From positions 1 through 64,000 of the forward strand of contig NZ_VUNH01000001.1 of NCBI RefSeq assembly GCF_009695745.1: a DNA stretch of 64,000 nt, in the 5' to 3' direction. Position numbers and translations under genes: made by a program. This DNA is from Pyramidobacter porci. Lineage in GTDB: Bacteria; Synergistota; Synergistia; Synergistales; Dethiosulfovibrionaceae. Within the stretch, counting starts at the first letter, position 1. Each line of letters begins with the position of its first letter. Below are positions 36,971 to 44,166 of the stretch, piece by piece. The notes beneath the pieces were generated by a model that saw only the letters and a program-made list of their open reading frames with translations, was not told the DNA's origin and searched no databases.

Positions 36971-37043
36971 GCTGCGGGGGAGTTCAGTCGCTCAGAACTG
37001 CCTCGACTGCTGCGCAGCTCGCTTTGTGAGTCTCCCCCGCAGC
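36971..37043. repeat. Inverted repeat in the gap after mutS2
   Basis: GCTGCGGGGGAG (36971-36982) and CTCCCCCGCAGC (37032-37043) are perfect complements enclosing 49 bases. The enclosed part holds a further AGTTC/GAACT repeat and the palindrome CTGCGCAG. The T-rich tail needed for a standard terminator is missing. It may be an extragenic palindrome or a structured RNA element. The rest of 36932-37137 shows no gene. Confidence 0.6.
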
Positions 37044-37137
37044 ACCTTGCGTTCGGCCTTTTAATTGAGAAATAGCATGAATTTTCTTCGCCGCCGGCGT
37101 TCTTCGCCTCGATCTGCCGCGCGGGCGGCAAACAAAA

Positions 37138-37177
37138 AACGAGAGCCCAGTCCTGCCAAGAGGATTGGGCTCTCGTT
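37138..37177 (-). terminator. Terminator of the amidohydrolase-membrane protein operon
   Basis: AACGAGAGCCCA pairs with TGGGCTCTCGTT; on the minus strand the stem is followed by a run of Ts. It lies 20 bases beyond the stop of the last gene. Confidence 0.85.
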
Positions 37178-37196
37178 TCCATTTTAATCCGATCTT

Positions 37197-37640
37197 TTAC
37201 TTCATGAAACGAAGGACCACTTCGGCGATAATCGCGGAACCGAGGAACGTTCCCACAAAGACCACCAGTCCGACGAGGATGATCCTCAATCCCTGTTTTT
37301 TCAGAAGGTTGATGTCCTTGCCGAGCGCCAGTCCGGCGTAGGCCAGGATGGGCGTGCAGAGGCCGACAAAGCCGATCTTGCCGGCGGCCTTGCTGATGAA
37401 TGCCGCGCCGGGCAGCAGATCGGGGATCGTCACGAGGCAGCCCAGTGTGGTGATGTAAGCGACCGCGGGAAGCCCCTTCCAGGGGATCAGCTTATGGATG
37501 ATCACGCCGGCCGCGACGATGCCGAGCAACACCGCCATGCCCAGCAGCGTGTCGGCAAGGGCGACGCCCTGCATCATATTGACGACGACGCTCAGGAAGG
37601 TATCGATGAGCATGAAAAGGACAAGCTGTACATTAGTCAT
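37197..37640 (-). CDS. Small multi-pass membrane protein of unknown function
   Basis: The 147-residue protein has about four hydrophobic helices, such as LLGMAVLLGIVAAGVIIHKL and GLRIILVGLVVFVGTFLGSA. I do not recognise the family with certainty. It is the last gene after the M20 amidohydrolase and the larger membrane protein, 24 bases downstream of the latter, and is followed by a terminator. The two membrane proteins may form one transporter supplying the amidohydrolase substrate; this is inferred from gene order. Confidence 0.8.
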   Translation of the reverse strand: MTNVQLVLFMLIDTFLSVVVNMMQGVALADTLLGMAVLLGIVAAGVIIHKLIPWKGLPAVAYITTLGCLVTIPDLLPGAAFISKAAGKIGFVGLCTPILAYAGLALGKDINLLKKQGLRIILVGLVVFVGTFLGSAIIAEVVLRFMK

Positions 37641-37664
37641 GGTCGTATACTCCCTTCTTCTGGA

Positions 37665-38480
37665 CTACTTCTGCGCGCCGGGCTTGCTCGGAGCGTCCTT
37701 CACGCCGCAGAGGCGGACGAGGAACTCGGTCAGAGGCAGGCCGATGAAGACCGACATGTACAGGCCGTCCAGACCGGAGAGCATGTTGCTGGAAGCAGCC
37801 AGAGCCGTAAGCTCTTCCTTCAGATCGGGGAACATCGCCACAAGCGGAGCCAGAGAAGTCGTCATCATGCTGGCGCTGCCGGTACCGCAGGCCATCGCCA
37901 GAGCCTGGGGGCTGAACCAGGAGATCGTCGAGGCGATGATGGAGCTCATGAAGCTGCAGAACAAAGCGCCGAAGACGGTGCCGGTGATGTATACGCCCAT
38001 GACGCCCAAGCCTTCGGGAGAGTCGATGCCGTATTTTTCACCGACCAGAGCGACGCTTGACTCGCGGGCGTTGGAGAAGGCGGCGCCGACGGCTTCGCGG
38101 CGCAGCCCCAGCAGCACGGCGAAGGGAACGCCCAACAAGGCGGTGCCGAGGTTGCCGAACTCCTGCAGCAGAAGCGCGGGAGCCGAATGGACGACCTTCC
38201 AGAAACTGGGACCGACCAGCGTGCCGTAACGGGCCATGAGCAGGAAGAACGTCACGCCGACCAGCGACGAGACCTGCGTCATATCGTCCATGGAGAGAAT
38301 TTTCATCTTGGGCAGGCTGATGATCGCGCCCAGAATGAACGAATAGAACATGGGCACCAAAACCAGCTTGGCCGGGCCGACGTCGAACGTTTTGCCGCCG
38401 ATAAGCTCGGCGACGACCGACAAGGCGAGCGCCAAAGCGTGGATCTTCCAGTTTCTCAATGCTTTGCCGACAGTTTCCAT
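37665..38480 (-). CDS. DUF3100-like integral membrane protein
   Basis: The 271-residue protein has about eight or nine hydrophobic segments and looks like a DUF3100 protein (opening with WKIHALALALSVVAELIGG and containing ACGTGSASMMTTSLAPLVA). The glycine/serine-rich stretch resembles substrate-binding re-entrant regions of carboxylate transporters, so transport is plausible. AAGGAGG precedes the ATG. The gene lies 84 bases after the amidohydrolase in the same direction. The DUF name is from memory of similar sequences and should be checked. Confidence 0.72.
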   Translation of the reverse strand: METVGKALRNWKIHALALALSVVAELIGGKTFDVGPAKLVLVPMFYSFILGAIISLPKMKILSMDDMTQVSSLVGVTFFLLMARYGTLVGPSFWKVVHSAPALLLQEFGNLGTALLGVPFAVLLGLRREAVGAAFSNARESSVALVGEKYGIDSPEGLGVMGVYITGTVFGALFCSFMSSIIASTISWFSPQALAMACGTGSASMMTTSLAPLVAMFPDLKEELTALAASSNMLSGLDGLYMSVFIGLPLTEFLVRLCGVKDAPSKPGAQK

Positions 38481-38564
38481 ACAAAAAAGCCTCCTTCTGA
38501 AATAGAAAATGTGAAGAGATAAAACCGAAGCTCGACCGAAGGACGACCGTCCTTCGGGTATGAC

Positions 38565-39878
38565 CTAATGCTCGGAGAAACGGGCGTCCATCGCCGCAAG
38601 ATACTGCGCCTTCGTGTAAATGGGCTTGAAGCCGCCGATGATCTCGCGCGCCTTCGCCGCGTCGTCGGCCAGCAGATCGACGACCGTCGCCAGCAGGACC
38701 TTGGCCGAGTCCAACACCGCGGCGCGGAAGTCCGTCACCTTGAACTGCGCGGAATGAAGCGCGCCGACGGAACCGCCCGCCGAAGGATGGATACCGGGCA
38801 TCAGGTGACAGATATCGCCCATGTCCGTCGAAGCGGCAAAGTAGGACCCCGTCAGCACGTTGTCGCGTCCGACCAGAGCCGCGGCGTTTTCGGCAAAAAG
38901 CCGGTTCAGCGAGTCGCAAACCGCCAGCGGCATGTCGCCGGGGATGCTGGTAAAGTGGAACTTGCAGCCCAGCGCCTCGGCGCCGCTCCTGAAGGCCCGT
39001 TCCACCTTGGCGAACACCGAATCGATCACGGCCGCGTCGGCGGCGCGGACATAACCTTCGAGACGCACGTCATCGGGCACGCTGTTGACCGAATCGCCGC
39101 CCTTGGTGATGATGAAGTGGACGCGCACGTGATCGTTGTCGCGGAACGTTTCGCGCAGCGTGTTGACGGCGTTGATGCCCGCGACCGCGGCGTAAAGCGC
39201 GTTGATGCCCTGGTCGGGCGCGGCGGCAGCGTGAGCCTGCTTGCCCTCGTAGCGCACCATGAACACGCGGAAGCCGTTGCCGTGATAGGGAACGGAGAAC
39301 GCGGGGCCTGCGGAGAACTCGCCCGCGTGGACCATCATTGCCATGTCCACGTCGTCGAACTCGCCCAGGCGCACGAATTCGGGCTTGCCGCACAGATAGG
39401 CGATCGTGCCCTCGTCGCGCATCTTCTTGCGGCGGTCGATCTCGATGAACTCCTCCGCGGGAACGGCCATCAGCGTCACGGAACCGTCGAGCTCCTTCAT
39501 GACGCCGCTCCTGACCAACGCCGCCGCCGCGGTCAGCACGATCGCGGTCTGGAGATTGTGCCCGCAGCTGTGGGAAGCGCCGTCGACGGGATTGGCCTGC
39601 GGATGGTTGCGGCAGACGATGCCGTCGAGTTCGCCGATCAGCGCGATCTTGGGCCCTTTGTTTTCGCCGATGTCGGCGCGAAGCCCCGTCAGCGCGATGC
39701 TCTTTTTCAGCTTCAATCCCAACGATTCAAGATTTTCGGCCAGTTTGCCGCTGGTGCGCTTTTCGAAAAAACCCAGCTCGGCGTTGGCCGCGATGTCCTC
39801 TGCATAGGCGCGGGCCATCGGTTCCGCCGCGTCGGCCGCAGCAAAAATTTTTTTCTTCAACGACTCTCTGTCAACCAA
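38565..39878 (-). CDS. M20-family amidohydrolase/peptidase
   Basis: The 437-residue enzyme has the M20 metal-binding pattern: ASHSCGHNLQTAI near residue 110 and the catalytic/metal glutamates in VPAEEFIEI near 155. The dimerisation-domain segment GKQAHAAAAPDQGINALYA is typical of the aminobenzoyl-glutamate or N-acyl amino acid hydrolase group. Such enzymes cleave amide bonds of amino acid conjugates. Start is a TTG with GGAGGAGG upstream. Its operon with two membrane proteins suggests uptake and cleavage of an amide substrate; the substrate is unknown. Confidence 0.88.
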   Translation of the reverse strand: MVDRESLKKKIFAAADAAEPMARAYAEDIAANAELGFFEKRTSGKLAENLESLGLKLKKSIALTGLRADIGENKGPKIALIGELDGIVCRNHPQANPVDGASHSCGHNLQTAIVLTAAAALVRSGVMKELDGSVTLMAVPAEEFIEIDRRKKMRDEGTIAYLCGKPEFVRLGEFDDVDMAMMVHAGEFSAGPAFSVPYHGNGFRVFMVRYEGKQAHAAAAPDQGINALYAAVAGINAVNTLRETFRDNDHVRVHFIITKGGDSVNSVPDDVRLEGYVRAADAAVIDSVFAKVERAFRSGAEALGCKFHFTSIPGDMPLAVCDSLNRLFAENAAALVGRDNVLTGSYFAASTDMGDICHLMPGIHPSAGGSVGALHSAQFKVTDFRAAVLDSAKVLLATVVDLLADDAAKAREIIGGFKPIYTKAQYLAAMDARFSEH

Positions 39879-39919
39879 TCAGAACGCCTCCTCCCAAACA
39901 TAGAACGCCCATCGGCGCG

Positions 39920-39958
39920 AAAAAACAAAAGGCCGCGACTTTTTACAGAGGCCGCCTT
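39920..39958 (-). terminator. Attenuator-like hairpin in the amidohydrolase leader
   Basis: On the minus strand AAGGC...GCCTT forms an imperfect stem followed by TTTTGTTTTTT, about 50 bases before the start codon. It could cause premature termination in the leader; stem quality is modest. Confidence 0.4.
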
Positions 39959-40015
39959 CACACCGCATAGCACAACATAACTTCAATTGCGACGCCTTCC
40001 TTCAGAGATAGATCG

Positions 40016-40044
40016 AATATAATCTAGCACATTCGTTTTGTCAA
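40016..40044 (-). promoter_or_regulatory. Strong predicted promoter of the amidohydrolase operon
   Basis: On the minus strand a consensus TTGACA and TATATT are separated by 17 bases. It gives a leader of about 130 bases. Confidence 0.85.
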
Positions 40045-40080
40045 CTATAAAATCATCAGAAATATAAAAACGAAATGTGC
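40027..40080. promoter_or_regulatory. Inverted repeat over the amidohydrolase promoter, possible operator
   Basis: GCACATTCGTTT (40027-40038) and AAACGAAATGTGC (40068-40080) are complementary apart from one extra base. The left arm fills most of the promoter spacer and abuts the -35 element. The nearby GntR gene at 40713 is a candidate regulator. Confidence 0.5.
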
Positions 40081-40160
40081 GCTATTACACAAGAAGCCAT
40101 GTCTTCGCCCAACGCAACGAAGTTCGCCGCGCGCGTCACTTTTTCTCGCGTTGACTCTTC

Positions 40161-40189
40161 TTGACGGATAATGCAAATCGGTGTATTCT
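40161..40189 (+). promoter_or_regulatory. Predicted promoter of tRNA-Arg and tRNA-Gln
   Basis: TTGACG and TATTCT lie 17 bases apart, 19 bases before tRNA-Arg. Confidence 0.65.
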
Positions 40190-40208
40190 ACCTACTGTTC
40201 CATGGCGC

Positions 40209-40285
40209 GCGCTCGTAGCTCAATTGGATAGAGTGTTGCCCTCCGGAGGCAAAGGTTGTGGGTTCAAGTCCCGCCGAGCGCGCCA
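40209..40285 (+). tRNA. tRNA-Arg (anticodon CCG)
   Basis: A full cloverleaf can be drawn: acceptor GCGCTCG/CGAGCGC, D arm GCTC...GAGT, anticodon stem TTGCC/GGCAA with loop CTCCGGA, T arm with TTCAAGT, discriminator G and an encoded CCA. The anticodon CCG reads CGG. Confidence 0.95.
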
Positions 40286-40303
40286 TTTTTTTCCGAAAGA
40301 AAT

Positions 40304-40377
40304 TACCCCGTGGTGCAACGGCAGCACAAGGGATTTTGGTTCCCTTGATCCTGGTTCGAATCCAGGCGGGGTAGCCA
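40304..40377 (+). tRNA. tRNA-Gln (anticodon TTG)
   Basis: The acceptor TACCCCG pairs with CGGGGTA, the anticodon loop TTTTGGT sits on AGGGA/TCCCT, the T loop is TTCGAAT, and discriminator G plus CCA are encoded. It lies 18 bases after tRNA-Arg and is probably cotranscribed. Confidence 0.95.
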
Positions 40378-40446
40378 CAATATCGAACGGTGCGACGGAC
40401 TCTGCGAAAGCCGAGGCAATGTCCGTCTTGTTCTTCCGAATCATAA

Positions 40447-40473
40447 CCACCGGCACTGCCGGTGGCTTTCGTT
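40447..40473 (+). terminator. Terminator after the tRNA pair
   Basis: CCACCGG and CCGGTGG form a compact hairpin followed by CTTTCGTTT. Confidence 0.6.
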
Positions 40474-40483
40474 TAAAAAAACG

Positions 40484-40530
40484 AAGCTGCCCCGTTTCCG
40501 TGCCGTGCACGATAACGAGGCAGCTTTTTG
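40484..40530 (+). terminator. Second terminator-like hairpin after the tRNA pair
   Basis: AAGCTGCC pairs with GGCAGCTT, with an inner CGTT/AACG helix, and is followed by TTTTTG. Apart from these hairpins and the promoter at 40635, the stretch 40378-40712 holds no gene. Confidence 0.65.
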
Positions 40531-40634
40531 TATGGCGCATTCATGGAAAATACGGAGGCATCTTGAGAGCCGATCGTGTGACATTTATCAGGAAAACGCC
40601 GCGTTTTCGGCGTGACTTCGTGCAGATTTCATGA

Positions 40635-40663
40635 TTGCGGCAGATCGATGTTTTTTGTATAAT
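40635..40663 (+). promoter_or_regulatory. Predicted promoter of the GntR-YdcF pair
   Basis: TTGCGG and a perfect TATAAT are separated by 17 bases, 50 bases before the GntR ATG. Confidence 0.8.
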
Positions 40664-40712
40664 CATAAATAAAGGTTGCAAAGCTTTGCTTCTATATGAT
40701 GGGGTGATGATC

Positions 40713-41396
40713 ATGTATAATCCGCTTCATCCGGCGAAGAACATGGATCTTCGTCAGATCGTTTACGAGAAGATCAAGCAAGCTATTGTGAGCGGTATCA
40801 TCAAGCCGGGGGAAAAACTTTCCGAAGTCGAGCTGGCGGAAAAAATGGCCGTGTCGCGAACGCCGGTGCGCGAAGCGATCCGTCAGCTGGCGAAGACTTC
40901 GCTGGTAACGCTGACGCCGCGCAAGGGCGCTTACGTTTCCCTGCCGTCGATCAGCGATGCGGGGGCGCTCTACGAGCTGCGCGAGGACTTGGAAATGTTC
41001 GCGGCGGCGCTGGTGTCGGTGAACCCTCCGGAAAAGGAGCTGAAAGAGTTTCTCGAAATTTTCAAACACATGGGCAACGATACGGACCCGCAGAAATATC
41101 TTGAAGAGGATCGCCGTTTTCACGCTTTTCTTTATCAGTCGTCAGGCAACCGTTTCCTGATGAATTCGCTGCAGGAGCTGGTGGATGTGATCAACCTGTA
41201 TCGTCCGTATTCGCTGGGCGACACTGAATACATCAGGCACCTTGCCGAAGGCCACGTGGAGATCATCGAGGCGCTTCTGGCCCGCGACGAGAAAAGGGTG
41301 CGCGAGGCCATGAGGGCCCACATACGCATGAGCCGGGCGCGCCTCGAGGCTTACCTGAACACGCATACTTCCGAACGCCTCCCGCTCCGCCCATGA
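40713..41396 (+). CDS. GntR-family regulator (FCD type)
   Basis: The 227-residue protein has the winged helix YEKIKQAIVSGIIKPGEKLS and MAVSRTPVREAIRQLAK (about residues 15-60), then an FCD helical domain with histidines typical of metal-assisted ligand binding (RFHAFLYQSSGN and EGHVEIIEALLARD). GGGGTGA supports the ATG at 40713. It is coupled (ATGA overlap) to a YdcF-like gene. The divergent amidohydrolase operon lies beyond two tRNA genes and has an inverted repeat in its promoter, so it is a plausible target, though not proven. Confidence 0.87.
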   Translation: MYNPLHPAKNMDLRQIVYEKIKQAIVSGIIKPGEKLSEVELAEKMAVSRTPVREAIRQLAKTSLVTLTPRKGAYVSLPSISDAGALYELREDLEMFAAALVSVNPPEKELKEFLEIFKHMGNDTDPQKYLEEDRRFHAFLYQSSGNRFLMNSLQELVDVINLYRPYSLGDTEYIRHLAEGHVEIIEALLARDEKRVREAMRAHIRMSRARLEAYLNTHTSERLPLRP

Positions 41397-42172
41397 GCCA
41401 GTGGTCTTTCTTTCAGTCGACGTTGATTATCGCCCTCCTGTCGCCGCTGGGACTGTTCCTGGCGGCGTCGTTCTTTTTGCTTCTGGTCCCGGCGGGGGAG
41501 GAACGCAAAAGGCGGCGCACCCTGTTGAGCGTGCTGACGTTGCTTTTCGCTTTTTCATGCACTGATTTCTGCGGCAAAAGAATGCTCGCCTTTTTGGAGT
41601 CTCTGACGCCCGAAGCGGAAGAGGGGCGCGGCGGCCGTTCGGCTGTCGTGCTGGTGCTCGGCGGCGGCGCGGTCGCCGAAGGGCGGACGTATCAGCCTTC
41701 CGTTTCTTCGCAGCGGCGTCTGCGGGCAGCGAGAGAAATTTTATCGCGTTGCGGAGACGGAAAGCTTCTGCTTTCGGGCATCGAGTCGCCGTTGATGGCC
41801 CGCTGGCTGCGGGGCTCGCCGCCTCGGGAAAAGACGCTTTTGGAAACTCGCTCCTTGAATACCGAGGGCAATCTGCGCGAAAGCGCCGTTTTTTTGCGAA
41901 GACTGTATCCCGACGAGCGTTCGCGCCCGCAGGTCTTTCTCGTCACGGACCGTTTTCATATGGCGCGGGCTCTGCGCTGGGCGAAAAAGTTTATGCCCGA
42001 TTTCGAGGTCGTCCCTTCGCCTGCGCCCAGCCTCGTGCGGCACGTGCCCTGGCACCCGGCGAATTTCGTGCCGACCTGCCGGGGTCTGGAGCTGACCTCG
42101 ATGGCTTGGCGCGAGACGTTGGCGCTTTTGAGGGACTGGCTCCGTTCGCGCCATGAGGCGCAGGATCAATAA
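41393..42172 (+). CDS. YdcF/ElyC-like membrane protein (DUF218)
   Basis: The 259-residue protein has two N-terminal membrane helices (about residues 10-33 and 43-60) and a DUF218 domain: VLVLGGGAVAEGRTYQPSV, LLLSGIESP, ETRSLNTEGNL and VFLVTDRFHMARA. ElyC-type relatives affect envelope integrity and peptidoglycan or lipid-carrier metabolism in E. coli. It overlaps the GntR gene by four bases, so the two form an operon, ending at the hairpin 42171-42226. Confidence 0.83.
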   Translation: MSQWSFFQSTLIIALLSPLGLFLAASFFLLLVPAGEERKRRRTLLSVLTLLFAFSCTDFCGKRMLAFLESLTPEAEEGRGGRSAVVLVLGGGAVAEGRTYQPSVSSQRRLRAAREILSRCGDGKLLLSGIESPLMARWLRGSPPREKTLLETRSLNTEGNLRESAVFLRRLYPDERSRPQVFLVTDRFHMARALRWAKKFMPDFEVVPSPAPSLVRHVPWHPANFVPTCRGLELTSMAWRETLALLRDWLRSRHEAQDQ

Positions 42173-42226
42173 AAGCGGGAAGTCTCGGCGCGTTTTGCCC
42201 GTGTCCGCAGACTTCCCGCTTTTGCG
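42171..42226. terminator. Bidirectional terminator between convergent genes
   Basis: AAAAGCGGGAAGTCT and AGACTTCCCGCTTTT are perfect complements with a 23-base loop. A-rich and T-rich edges allow use from both sides (ydcF-like gene and HAD gene). Confidence 0.8.
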
Positions 42227-42283
42227 TTTTCCCGTTTTGGCGGCGCGAAGCGCGCGAGGAGGCGCCGTTTGCGTGAAAAACGA

Positions 42284-43267
42284 TCATGTCCGCTCCCGAT
42301 GGAAGATTTCTTCTGTAAAATTCCGGACGCTGGCGATGGAAGAGAGCGGACGCCCGGCTTCGCCCGGGGCGATATGCAGCAGCGGGTAGCGGACCGCGAA
42401 TATGGATCTCAAGAGCTGCGCCGCGGGCGCTTCCAGCCAGGAAGGGGGAAGCAGAACCTGCTCCCGAAGCTCTTGCAGGCCCAACGTGCGTCCGGCGTCC
42501 ACCGACAGGCGCCCGAGACCCGAGGCGGCCAATTTTCCGAGCTTGTCGAGAGTTTGGAACGACAGCGGCGTATCGACATGGACGGCCTGCTCGTGCATCT
42601 TTTCCAGTTTTCGCCGGCCGCAGCGCCGCGCAAAGCCGTGATACTCCCAGGGAACGAGCGTCCCTCCGTCGAGAAAACTTTCGGCAAGATCGCGCATCGT
42701 GGGAAAAACGGCGTCGGCCAGCGCGGCGCTTTCGGGATCGGAGCAGTTGTTCACGAGAACGCAGCGCATCCCGGCGCGCCGCGCGCCGAGCAGCTCGTAA
42801 AGGTAGTCGCCGATGACGAGGCAACGGGAGGCGGGAACGCCGATGGCCTGAGCCGCGTCGGTCATTGCCCGGGGATCCGGTTTGACGTAACGGGCTTCGC
42901 GCCCGAAGGTCTGCGGCGGCAGCGCGAGCCCGATGCTTCTGGCGGCAAGCTCGATGGACTCGCGGCAGTTCCTCGAGAGAACGCACCACGGGACGCGGCG
43001 TCCGTCGAGCAGCGCGATGAGATCGAAAGCGCCGGCGACCGCGGCGGAGCGCGCGGCGCCCCGCATCTCTTCGTCCCTGACGGCGTTCATGAACTCGGTT
43101 TTGAGAGGCTCCTGCATCTCCGCCGCCGCCTCCAGCAGAGGGACGCGCCGTCCGCCGAAATATTTCTCCCGGAGCGGGGCGAAATCGAGCCTGCTCTCGG
43201 CAATGACGCCGTCCCAGTCGAAAATGACTCCGCGAATCTGATCGAGATGGATATAGGGGGAACTCAT
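42284..43267 (-). CDS. HAD-superfamily hydrolase with a C-terminal extension
   Basis: The first ~200 of 327 residues form a HAD phosphatase: the nucleophile motif FDWDGVIAESR near residue 16, a serine in CVLSRNCRE, the lysine in VKPDPRAM and the acidic GDYLYELLGA. The remaining ~125 residues (from about PWEYHGFARRCGRRKLEK) resemble nothing I recognise and are well beyond the normal HAD length. AGGAAGTGAG precedes the ATG at 43267. Substrate is unknown. The gene lies just downstream of the 6S-like RNA in the same direction. Confidence 0.82.
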   Translation of the reverse strand: MSSPYIHLDQIRGVIFDWDGVIAESRLDFAPLREKYFGGRRVPLLEAAAEMQEPLKTEFMNAVRDEEMRGAARSAAVAGAFDLIALLDGRRVPWCVLSRNCRESIELAARSIGLALPPQTFGREARYVKPDPRAMTDAAQAIGVPASRCLVIGDYLYELLGARRAGMRCVLVNNCSDPESAALADAVFPTMRDLAESFLDGGTLVPWEYHGFARRCGRRKLEKMHEQAVHVDTPLSFQTLDKLGKLAASGLGRLSVDAGRTLGLQELREQVLLPPSWLEAPAAQLLRSIFAVRYPLLHIAPGEAGRPLSSIASVRNFTEEIFHRERT

Positions 43268-43323
43268 TGTCTCACTTCCTGCTCTGTATCGGAAAATTTT
43301 TATGCGCCATTGGCGTCGAATAT

Positions 43324-43354
43324 AAAAAAAGAGGGAACCCCTGAGAGTTCTCTC
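43324..43354 (-). terminator. Terminator of the 6S-like RNA
   Basis: On the minus strand GAGAGAACTC pairs with GGGTTCCCTC (one mismatch, one G:U) around TCAG and is followed by seven Ts. Confidence 0.75.
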
Positions 43355-43525
43355 TTTTCCGATAAACTGAGCCCACAGTGCCGTGTCGCGGCAGTCTTGA
43401 CCCGTTCCGCTAGAAATAGAAGATTGCCCGGCCGCCACGACGGCCGCGGCCTCTCTTCACCGGACGACAGGTGTTGGCTCAAGACGAAAGCCAAGATCAC
43501 GAACACCGCAGGTAGACTTTATCAT
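43324..43525 (-). ncRNA. ssrS: Structured small RNA, 6S RNA candidate
   Basis: A ~200-nt minus-strand transcript is bounded by a promoter (43533-43560) and a terminator. The ends pair: GATAAA with TTTATC, then CCTGCGGTG with CACTGTGGG (three G:U). An open bubble of about 18 and 13 bases follows, then GTCTTGA pairs with TCAAGAC, and the apex folds into smaller hairpins (GAAGA/TCTTC with an inner GC-rich stem). Closing stem, central bubble and terminal stem are the layout of 6S RNA, which mimics an open promoter to bind RNA polymerase. No Rfam search was run; a leader regulating the HAD gene is the alternative. Confidence 0.55.
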
Positions 43526-43532
43526 TACAAAA

Positions 43533-43560
43533 AGTATAGCACAGCTCGTGAACAAAGCAA
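43533..43560 (-). promoter_or_regulatory. Predicted promoter of the 6S-like RNA
   Basis: On the minus strand TTGCTT and TATACT are 16 bases apart; the predicted start lies near 43525. Confidence 0.7.
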
Positions 43561-43620
43561 GCCGTTTTTTTGCCGGACTCCGCATTTTCGCGATTTAAAG
43601 CGAAATAATTCTCCAAAGGT

Positions 43621-43989
43621 TCATTCTTTCTCTTCGGGCGCGACGATCCCGTCGACGTGATGCAGCTGGTATTCCGTGAGGATTTTCTGCTCGATGATCC
43701 GTCCCGTGCCGTGGCAGTCCTCGCACTCGCGCTCTTCGGAGCCGTAATCGATGCTGCCCAGGCCGCCGCAGGATTTGCAGACGCGGACTCTCATCGTTTC
43801 CTTGTCGAAAGAGAGATTCTCGCTGAGGCTGTCGAGCGTGAACTCCTCCTTGAGCGTCTTGACGAGAATGCGGCCCGTGCCGTTGCACTCGGAGCAGTTG
43901 AAACGGTTGCCTTTCAGGTCGATGCCAAATCCCAGGCCCTTGCATTTTTTGCAGATGTGGATTTTCATAGTTTCCGGATCGAATTCCAT
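43621..43989 (-). CDS. DnaJ-type zinc-finger protein without a J domain
   Basis: The 122-residue protein has four CxxCxGxG-like units arranged as in the DnaJ cysteine-rich domain: CKKCKGLGFG, CSECNGTGR, CKSCGGLG and CEDCHGTGR. No J domain or HPD motif is present and the protein is far too short for DnaJ. GGAG precedes the ATG at 43989. It probably binds two zinc ions and may act as a small chaperone-like or redox-responsive protein. I do not know a named family. Confidence 0.85.
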   Translation of the reverse strand: MEFDPETMKIHICKKCKGLGFGIDLKGNRFNCSECNGTGRILVKTLKEEFTLDSLSENLSFDKETMRVRVCKSCGGLGSIDYGSEERECEDCHGTGRIIEQKILTEYQLHHVDGIVAPEEKE

Positions 43990-44117
43990 GGAAAAGACTC
44001 CTTCTCGAAAAATGTGCGCTCCCGTCGGCGGAAATGTGACGATCGCGCCGCTTCTTCTTAATGATTCCCGTCCATTATACTCGCTTGGGGCGCTGAAAAT
44101 CAAAACGGAAGAAACAA

Positions 44118-44158
44118 ACAGGAGCCGTTTTCGCTCTGAAAAGCAAAACGGCTCCTGT
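44118..44158 (-). terminator. Terminator of the DEAD-box helicase gene
   Basis: On the minus strand ACAGGAGCCGTTTT pairs perfectly with AAAACGGCTCCTGT and is followed by TTGTTTC. Confidence 0.8.
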
Positions 44159-44166
44159 GCGTTTAT

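Noticed and set aside
43324-43525. SRP RNA or RNase P RNA in place of 6S RNA
   Set aside because: The SRP tetraloop/GGAAGG-type core and the RNase P conserved blocks are absent, and the size does not fit RNase P.
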